From NCBI GenBank assembly GCA_026120035.1, contig JALRME010000088.1:1-26589 (forward strand): 26,589 bases of DNA, read 5' to 3'. Under the pieces are notes generated by a model. That model saw only the letters and a program-made list of their open reading frames with translations. It ran no database searches and was not told the origin of the DNA. Source of the DNA: Coleophoma eucalyptorum. Lineage: Eukaryota > Ascomycota > Leotiomycetes > Helotiales > Dermateaceae. Shown piece after piece: positions 19,641 to 26,589 of this stretch (positions are counted from its first letter, which is position 1; every line of letters begins with the position of its first letter). A program made the translations under genes and the position numbers.

Positions 19641-20650
19641 GAGGTCCATCGTTTCTCGTCTGCTAGCACGTGCTTTCGCCCGTCGTTGAATAGCCACCAG
19701 CCTTCCAAAAGCCCAAAAACGAGGTCAAACCAATCTAAATTGCGAGTAAGCTCGCACAAGCATAAAATACCATCTATGCTTAGCATCTTGCAGATGTTCG
19801 TGGCTGGTTGCCCAAGATCTTTTGTTGCATGGATAAAATTCGTTGAAATGACTATGTCATAAGCCCCTGAGAACTTTGTGTCTAAGTCATTCTCAATTTC
19901 GAAGACAAAATAATGCATGAACGGATATTTCGCGAACTTGCGTTTGGATGCCATTACCAGCGATGATGAAAGGTCGGTGAAGGTGTACCGAAACCTATTC
20001 TCACTGCGTGCGAGTGTCTCAAGTAGGTAACTTGTCGTGCCTCCTGTGCCAGCGCCGAGCTCCAAACTCCGCAACCCCCATTTTCCGCGAAAGCTATCTA
20101 GAACTCCTGATGGATATCGAGCAAGTACCATAGTTCCAGCTTTGAACATGGGTGCATTGAGGTATACATCACTCAACAATGCCCGTGCTACCGAGTCTCG
20201 GAAGATTAAACTCACAGGGTCTGCCTTTCCAGAAAGACAGTCAGCAAGTCTAGGTCCCGTCATGTTGAGAAGTTTTGTCTCCGAAGTGTTTTGTGTGTAC
20301 TTAACATTGCCTCGTGTAAGACTGATAAAGAAGTATTTGGAACGTCTGATGTAGACCGGCGATACACCTCGTTCTCATCTTTGATGAGTCCAGATGTTTG
20401 CAAGATCTTATAAAGCTGCGAGACAACTTTATTGTGGGCGGCGACTGAGGAATCATGGGAACTATGTCCTCGACATCCATGGCTGATAGATCACAGCCTA
20501 GTGAGGCAAATGCTTCTATCACATATTGAACAACAAGCTCAGATTGCAAAGTAAAAGCTTCACTGCAAAATTTGACGAAGCCAGTCGTGTCGGCATGTTC
20601 GTCATATGTACCTTTCACCTTGGAAAACGAGTCGTAGCTCACAGTGGCCA
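19635..20650 (-). other. PKS relic: C-methyltransferase domain, 3'-truncated
   Basis: SAM-binding motif I is [18 protein letters not shown] (near 20065), followed by [11 protein letters not shown] and the late [14 protein letters not shown]. Frame changes near 20440 and 20300 separate the linker (HNKVVSQLYKIL) from [15 protein letters not shown]. The domain breaks off just after EKRWTSVLQ, short of its usual end. Confidence 0.85.
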
Positions 20651-20809
20651 AATTCTTTTCGGTTCCGTTTTCAAAGCCAGAAACGTCTCTAAGTTCAGGA
20701 GAGCCATTAGAGGAATTCTTTTTGGGGAATCCATTGGCACGTTCATCCATCTGGTTGTGTGCTTGCTCTACGCTGCTGGGGTCGATATGGAGACACACTG
20801 AAAGAACAT

Positions 20810-21000
20810 TGTTTAGTAACAAGAATTCGGCGGGAGTAATAATGACATTGAATCGCTTTTGGATTTCTCCCTGGACTTCAGTGACTAACAGCGAGTCGAC
20901 GCCGAGTTCATCTAATGTCGAAGTAGTCTCTACCTCTTCTAGGGGAATTTCAATGATTTCAGCAAACATCCTGCGCACGTTTTGAATGAGCTGGCTGGGC
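20810..21000 (-). other. PKS relic: acyl carrier protein
   Basis: One ACP is seen. The phosphopantetheine site is LGVDSLLVTEV, with the Ser codon at 20892-20894. The local frame is intact and continues into the CMeT linker (SYDSFSKVKGTYDEHADTTG). Confidence 0.85.
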
Positions 21001-21164
21001 TTGGCCAAATCACTCATCACTGGAAGTGATTCTTCAGGGGGGCTGAGAGTCTTTTGTCTTTCGTACTGCTCCTCCTCTTCTTTGTCAGGCGGTGAACAAT
21101 AACCTGAGTCTGGTTCACTGGAAATATTCTTGCCAGATTTTTCATATCTCGAATAAACAATTCA

Positions 21165-21900
21165 AGAACGAGTATTTGATTTTTCCAGCATGAATTGCTG
21201 GAAAAATATAACCCTTTCAATAGCTGTACACATGAAAACCTCGTCATCTTTGCGCTCTGATAAGCAGTTGACATGGATACCCGCAATCTGGAGGAAATTG
21301 TCGAGGATGATGGGGTCCGAAACTCCTGGATCTGGCAGGTCGAACTTCCCATCACTTGGGACAGTGACTCGACCAACCGCTTCGCTGTCCAACGCGAACA
21401 AGCTGGTGACTCCAAGAAAGTATGGCACATAGTTTACTACATCGGCAAAGACTTTTTTAGACCGTCGACCCACTGATTCCTGTTGCCCAAGGAGATGCAA
21501 GAATCTAATCAGTGCGAGAATATCTGGTCAACTGCTTGAGCTACTTCATTTGTGACACCGATGAGGAATCGCCAACAGGACTCAAAATTATACAGCCTTT
21601 CGCATGCTCGATGTCTTCAAACCCTTTTTGAAATTGGCTTAGAACCGCAGAACGCCACTCGCATTCGCCAGTCTTGGTCATGCGCACGAAAACATTCACA
21701 TCAACACTTAGACCAAGAGGCGCTGACATCGTCAGGTCCTCAATTTCCAGTACCCTCTCCGAGATCTCGCCCATCAATTCACAGGCACAAAGGGCAACTA
21801 GCTCGATATACATGGATTCCGGGCAGAGACTGTGACCCGCAACGGCGTGCCCTTGTGCAGCAAGTTGGAATAAAGCATTGGAAGTATCCACTGAAAATAC
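21165..21900 (-). other. PKS relic: product-template domain
   Basis: PT domains direct cyclisation of the poly-beta-keto chain. FSVDTSNALFQLAAQGHAV carries the catalytic His (near 21849). After a frame change around 21525 the second half appears: [20 protein letters not shown] and [22 protein letters not shown] at 21162-21164 stands where a Trp is usual before VYSRYE. Confidence 0.82.
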
Positions 21901-22099
21901 TGCCTCGCTTGAGTTATGGCGGCTTACAAGACTCACAAGTAGATTGGCCTCTCTGGCGTTTGAGCTTCGCGCCAACTCGACTGCCTTCATATCGTTACTC
22001 GGCTTGTATTGAATCCAATGTTGGGCATTCTCGAACCGATATGGGGGAAGGCCATATATCATCGTGTATCTGCTTTCGAGTGACCGCTGGAAAGGCCAA

Positions 22100-22952
22100 T
22101 AGTGCACCTCGGAACCCGAGATCCAAAGCTGGGTAGCGGCATTCGCAATACTTTTCTAAAGGCAGCACGAGGTCCTAAATCTATTGATATGAAGAGATTG
22201 GAGTCCGTCCGGGATTCTAAAATCCGACGTGCCATGTTGATGATGGGAGTCGCTGATTCGGCCTCGAGCCAGACTGCTGATGGAAGACGTACAGCAATCC
22301 TCTCCACAGCTTCGAAGAAATACACAGGCGCAAGTACAAAGTTCCGCGCTCCATTGTAACACTGCGATATTGGGGTCAATTGGTATTCCCCGCGTTATAT
22401 GAAGATGTTGAGTTAGGGCAAAATCCATGTGGAAACCATCTTGGCCGTTAACGGTACCAACCAGGCTTTCAACATCCTTACAGTCGCCTTCGGTGGATAG
22501 AATGATGCTAACTTCTTGGCATTGCTTCTGGATAAGACGAGCGCGGCCTGCTATCAGACGCAAGGCATCCTTACAGCTTATTGAATCCGCTACACTCAGA
22601 GCCGTGAGTTGACCAAAGCTGTGACCATTTAAAGTGTCCACTTTCAGACCACTATCGAGCCAGACTCTAGCCGAAGAAAATTACAATCTATATAGCCTAC
22701 GGTGGAGAGAAATGAGGTCCTCCACGGGCTCTTCCTCAAAAATGTTTGGGAAAATGCTGCCCAATCCGATCTCCTGGCAAGCGGCATCACACTCGCCCTA
22801 TGCGCATATCGTCAGAATACAGGAACATGAAATCGGTTTATGTGGATCCAACTTACCAGGAATCTGCGAAGTAGTGCGGATTTATCATATAGTTCTCTGG
22901 ATAAAGTAGCATGGAGACCAGTTTGACCGCCAAAACATAAGACCACTGGATG
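22100..22952 (-). other. PKS relic: acyltransferase domain, internally scrambled
   Basis: Starts HPVVLCFGGQTG. The nucleophile motif NGHSFGQLTA is intact (Ser codon 22618-22620). A TAA at 22681-22683 replaces what is usually Gln, 17 codons before the GHS motif. After GFHMDF the order is abnormal: [11 protein letters not shown] is joined directly to [12 protein letters not shown], with the roughly 100 or more residues that normally separate them missing, including the second catalytic His region. A frame change accompanies this near 22375. Confidence 0.8.
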
Positions 22953-23261
22953 CTTTTCAGCGGAATTCGTTACACAAGCTGGTTCCGAACCATATTCTTC
23001 AAGTTTAGAAAGGAGATGTACTCCATCAGATACTGTAAATGCAATTCGATGCTCAAATGAGGCATTATGCCTTCGCGATATGTTATGAGGAAGGTCACTG
23101 AGTGACGTCTCATGATGCTTAGACACATAAGAGTTCAGCGCAGAAGTATACGAATGGAGACTATTCGCTGATCTGGCGGACAAGAGAACGGGATAGGTAG
23201 TCGGTGAGGTCTTGAATGAGACTCCGTTGCGTACCTCTCTAGCCTGTGAACTTTTGTCGTG

Positions 23262-24744
23262 CTCGCGAACAACAATTGCAGCGTTGCTGCCAGCTGCTCC
23301 GTAATTATTTATCAGCGCAATACGTTTTGAGGCATTCCATAGTCCAGTTTCCTTTGGCACTATAATTTTATCCGATGGAGAAGACTTAATACGAGGGTTC
23401 AGACTCATGAAATTGGCCTGCTTTGAGGCGACCCCGTGTTGCATCATAAGAAGTGTTTTGATCACTCCGGCAGCACCAGAAGCAGCTCCAGCATGGCATA
23501 TGTTATCCTTGACCAAACCAATGAAGAGCCTTTCTGTTCGCTCAGGTCCGCTGAATGTTGACCTTGTGCTTTCAAACTCGATTGGATCTCCGACGGGTGT
23601 TCCTAGCGCAAGTCAACATAGAGCTGTCGAGTATGAACTAACATTACTCACCTGTTCCATGTGCTTCCACAAAAGTAACATCTTTAGGTTATGTGCCACC
23701 CAATGACTGGGCTTTTTTATATAGGCTGCTCTGTGAATTAGAATTAGGCACCGTGATTGAACTGCAATTCGAGCCTTGATTGATGGCTGATCCCGAAATT
23801 ACTCCCAAAATAAAGTCTTTATCGGCAACTGCTGAAGAAAGAGGCTTCAGCAAGAGGATACCGGCTCCTTCACCTCTGCAATAGCCATTAGCTGTTGCGT
23901 CGAAAGCTTTGGACGAACCAGTGGGGTCAAGAAATTCCCTGCGGTAAGATTTTGGTACAAATTTGGACATGTGATAACATTCACCCCTCCGGTCAAAGCC
24001 ATGGAACATTCACCGGAAAGTAAGGCTTTGCAGGCTGAGTGTATCGCGACAGCAGATGAAGAGCAAGCTGTGAGATCATTGGATTCAGCTTGGCTATCCT
24101 AGATTTCTTCAGAGGAAGTTGCTCGGGGTTGTCAACCTACCTGTATCGAATGTGATTGAAGGACCGCTCCAGCCAAAGTGGTGACTAACCCGCCCACTGA
24201 TAAAGGCCCTCAATGTGCCTGTTGCCGAGAAGGCATTGGCATCCTCGGATGCCACATTGTCCTCATAGTCAACGGCACCAACACCTAGATAGCAACCGAT
24301 ATCAGTTACCCATTTCTCGGGAGCTGAAGTACAATATCCTGCCGATTCCAAGGTTTCACAGTGTAAAGCGAGACGTTCGCTGAGGATCCATCATCTTTGC
24401 CTCACGACCAGATATACCTGCGCGGTGTGACCAGAATTAGCTACTTTCTCTGGATGGGTATAGAGAAGGGGTATTGTTTCAAGAGTTCACGTGTCAACTC
24501 ATGAATTAACTTTTACTAATCTACATGTCGACCTACCGCAAAACCTGTGATCGAACGCCTCAGGACTCTTGAGAAAATTACCTCAAAATTTGGTTTTATT
24601 AAGGTCTCGACAGATATCGACTGGATTGAATCTTTCCACTGGAATCTTGCCGAGCGCCGTGCTCCCAGAGCTGATAAGTTCCAAAAAGGTTTCCAAGAAA
24701 TCGGCTTGGGGAAATCTACAAACCATACCTACGACAGCAATCTC
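23262..24744 (-). other. PKS relic: ketosynthase domain
   Basis: Begins [15 protein letters not shown]. The active-site DTACSSS exists only after splicing intron 24068-24140, with the Cys codon at 24063-24065. VEAHGTGT is likewise made across intron 23603-23651, and the third catalytic His is in VKDNICH. The end is NNYGAAGSNAAIVV. A TGA replaces the usual Trp of KFWGNF at 24583-24585. A frame change lies near 24381 after MDPQ, and a TAA at 23689-23691 precedes PKDVTFVEAHG. Confidence 0.88.
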
Positions 24745-25002
24745 TTCTGCTGGATGTTGCTGAGTACCGTTTGCGAGATTTGCCTTGATAGATGAGAGTG
24801 AACGCGGCACGGAGGAGTCTTTTCCAATAGGGAATAATTTGACTTTTTCCCCGTTTGAAACATCTGCTGCCCCGAGGGTTGTCTTGATTGTCTGAAACCA
24901 GTGAGCACGTTTGCAAAGAATCAAGTCGATAGCGATGTCATGCAGGGAGCCTGTGCTGAGTATTTCGGAGTTCGCAGTGGATCTCAGTGGTAGGTGAAGG
25001 CT

Positions 25003-25889
25003 CTATGCACTTGATAATTGAAGCAGCTCATCTTCTGCACAAAGCTCCTTTAGTAACTGGGCATAAGCTGCATTTTTGGAGCTGTGGTAGCATCCGTTGA
25101 GGCCAATATCACTCGTTGCTATTCCAATTTGATTAATATGAGAAGAGAAGGCAATCTGATCACATCTAAGAACTGTGATGGTGACTATTTTCTCATCTGT
25201 AATGCAAGAAATATATGCCTATTTGTGTTTTTATGTCAGAACTTGTTTTTCTAATGAGTACTGATATTCAGGAATTTCACAACTCACATTAGGAAACATA
25301 TCTAGTGAGGAGTCCAAATAGGTTCTGTCAGAATCCGTTTTCCATTGCACTGATACAGCTTTAGTGCCGTTATTTGGCGCATCTTCATGGTCGACGATTG
25401 CACCAATGCACGTTGTTATGGGCAGAGCGTTGGATGCTTTGATCACAAAATTTACCCAGCTATTCGATGAAGAGAAGACAGCAGCTGACAAGAATCCAAT
25501 ACAAAAGCCTTGCGCCACATGAAAGGCTGGAAGTTGTGTGGTATTGGGCTCCAGCTCCAGTTTTTGGTCCATGGAGACAAGTTAAACCACATGTTCGACT
25601 ATAGTCAGTGGAGCCAAGTAAATGTTGTGAAAGCTCATCTCGTCGAGCAACTTCTTGCCCGTGGCAAGTCGCTCAACTGTTGAAGGCTTTCATGGCCAGG
25701 GGAGTTGATTATGTCCAATCGCTTCTCGAATTGTGGCCATAATGATGGAAGTTCGATCAGAGTCTTTTTAAGGAAATAGATATTGGGGTTAAGCAGAAGT
25801 TGAGCCTGTAGATTCAAAAGGCTCTCATGATTCCATCTCGTGGCTTGTGGTCCAAACAGCGCGACGGTCTGTGGATTTCGTAAAGACAT
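25003..25889 (-). other. PKS relic: SAT domain
   Basis: Starter-unit acyl transferase. The N-terminus carries VALFGPQATRW and TLIELPSLWPQFEK. The active-site GFCIGFLSA has its Cys at 25501-25503. The C-terminal half (ISCITDEKIVTITV, GLNGCYHS) is joined by removing intron 25219-25287. A one-base frame change near 25660 and a TAA at 25582-25584 break it, and a TAG at 25003-25005 falls in the linker to KS. Confidence 0.8.
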
Positions 25890-26589
25890 AATGATATTGC
25901 GGCAATAGGTAGTAAGTTGATTACTTGGATTTGGGCTGTAATAAGGCGAGCGCGAGCTCAATAAGGAATGAAGCTCAAAGGGTAGAAGTAAGTGCTATTT
26001 CCAGTCATTCCGCCATAAACTACAGGACCTATCTTAATAAAACTATACGATCGCTCAATTCTAAATATAGCGCCTAATTCTGACAATTGGCAGTCTGTGC
26101 GGCTGTTAGACTTTGAAGGAATATTGATATAGTCCCTGGCCTTCTGGATAAGCTACCTCATAAAACAGGCATATCTATTCAATATATTACTAATAATACT
26201 TGTGTATAGTAGTAATTTTAAGCGAACTTATAAACAAACTACGCACAAAGTTCTAGGTATGCTTTTATTCTACATTCTACTTGTATCTATTCTACTTGTA
26301 TCCGTTCTCCTACCGTATAATAGTCTATTAGGCAACTCATCTTGATAGCCAGGAATTGTACTATACTACTCGAGTATAGAACAAAGGCGAATCCGCTTTT
26401 CTTATGGCTTAACCATCGGTGTCTCGGTTCCTCGATAAAACTCTCTCGTAGATGATTAGTAGAACTGAAGTATAACGTGCGAGATAAGCGGATAACGTGA
26501 TTTATAAGTGAGTGGGCCATATAAGCGAGTGGGCCACTTTCTATAACTCTATAACCTTTATATTCAATTTAACAATACCAACACTACTA
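25890..26589. other. AT-rich flank of the PKS relic, probable transposon remains
   Basis: The first 100 bases could hold the old PKS promoter, but no clear TATA box is seen. From about 26030 the DNA is AT-rich. A 77-codon minus-strand frame (26287-26520) lacks an ATG start and a recognised domain. Confidence 0.4.
26508..26536. repeat. Two near-identical 13-bp units, possible transposon end
   Basis: AAGTGAGTGGGCCA and AAGCGAGTGGGCCA follow each other with three bases between them. Similar GTGGGCC-type direct repeats occur near the ends of some fungal Tc1/Fot1-like elements, as I recall; the window ends before a partner could be seen. Confidence 0.35.

Larger units (their letters stand above)
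19630..25889 (-). pseudogene. Non-reducing polyketide synthase relic (SAT-KS-AT-PT-ACP-CMeT)
   Basis: A fungal iterative type I PKS that would have made a C-methylated aromatic polyketide. Domains follow in the standard order from the ATG at 25887-25889; the individual domains are listed separately. Five GT-AG introns can be placed: 25219-25287, 24418-24536, 24068-24140, 23603-23651 and 22798-22856. In-frame stops within otherwise clear family sequence are at 25582-25584 (TAA), 25003-25005 (TAG), 24583-24585 (TGA), 23689-23691 (TAA), 22681-22683 (TAA) and 21162-21164 (TGA). Frame changes not explained by introns occur near 25660, 24381, 22375, 22135, 21525, 20440 and 20300. The release domain (reductase or thioesterase) expected after CMeT is absent: the sequence breaks into a dioxygenase relic near 19630. 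Key motifs nevertheless survive, so inactivation looks fairly recent. The product cannot be told. Confidence 0.9.

Noticed and set aside
18860..20263. A working PKS-dioxygenase fusion enzyme
   Set aside because: The two parts are in different frames at the junction and the CMeT end is incomplete, so no continuous fusion protein can be read.
21552..22136. 194-codon plus-strand frame over the PKS AT/PT region
   Set aside because: The minus strand here gives clear PT sequence in the family order; the plus-strand frame is its shadow.
1..26589. CRISPR arrays, bacterial-type operons or tRNA/rRNA genes
   Set aside because: No regularly spaced identical repeats, no cloverleaf or rRNA signature was seen, and intron-containing genes show the DNA is fungal nuclear.

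Overview
The window looks like genomic DNA of a filamentous ascomycete (Pezizomycotina; a leotiomycete-like fungus is a guess). The reasons are genes split by 49-79 bp GT-AG introns, fungal families (HET domain, fungal fucose lectin, secreted nitrilase, non-reducing polyketide synthase, MpaB-type oxygenase), and long AT-rich tracts poor in CpA/TpG and rich in TpA, as repeat-induced point mutation (RIP) leaves them. Sparse genes lie between AT-rich, repeat-derived deserts.

Layout. 1-863: AT-rich repeat debris with two tandem hairpins. 864-2282 (-): intact five-exon secreted nitrilase. 2.4-5.1 kb: desert. About 5.2-6.1 kb (-): heavily decayed GH35 beta-galactosidase. 6.38-6.79 kb: degenerate short-period repeat. 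6829-8234 (-): intact three-exon, membrane-anchored fucose-lectin-like protein. 9.2-9.9 kb: two solo LTRs of one retrotransposon family, each with a perfect 5-bp target duplication. 10333-11412 (-): sulfotransferase-like gene with one nonsense codon. 12132-13412 (-): intact two-exon MpaB-like ER oxygenase. 14440-15445 (+): broken HET-domain gene that runs out next to repeat DNA. 16685-17716 (+): intact single-exon membrane protein of unknown function. 18860-19640 (-): 5'-truncated intradiol dioxygenase relic. 19.63-25.89 kb (-): relic of a non-reducing PKS (SAT-KS-AT-PT-ACP-CMeT) with at least six in-frame stops and several frameshifts. 26.0-26.6 kb: AT-rich, probable transposon end.

Working together: the PKS, sulfotransferase-like gene, MpaB-like oxygenase and dioxygenase are types seen in secondary-metabolite clusters, but the PKS cannot make a full protein, so this reads as a dead or dying cluster. 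The nitrilase, lectin, MpaB-like oxygenase and membrane protein are the genes that look functional. Most nonsense codons in the relics can be explained by a single C:G to T:A transition, in keeping with RIP-like mutation. Intron positions, splices and codon counts were worked out by eye from splice motifs and reading frame; none was tested against transcripts.
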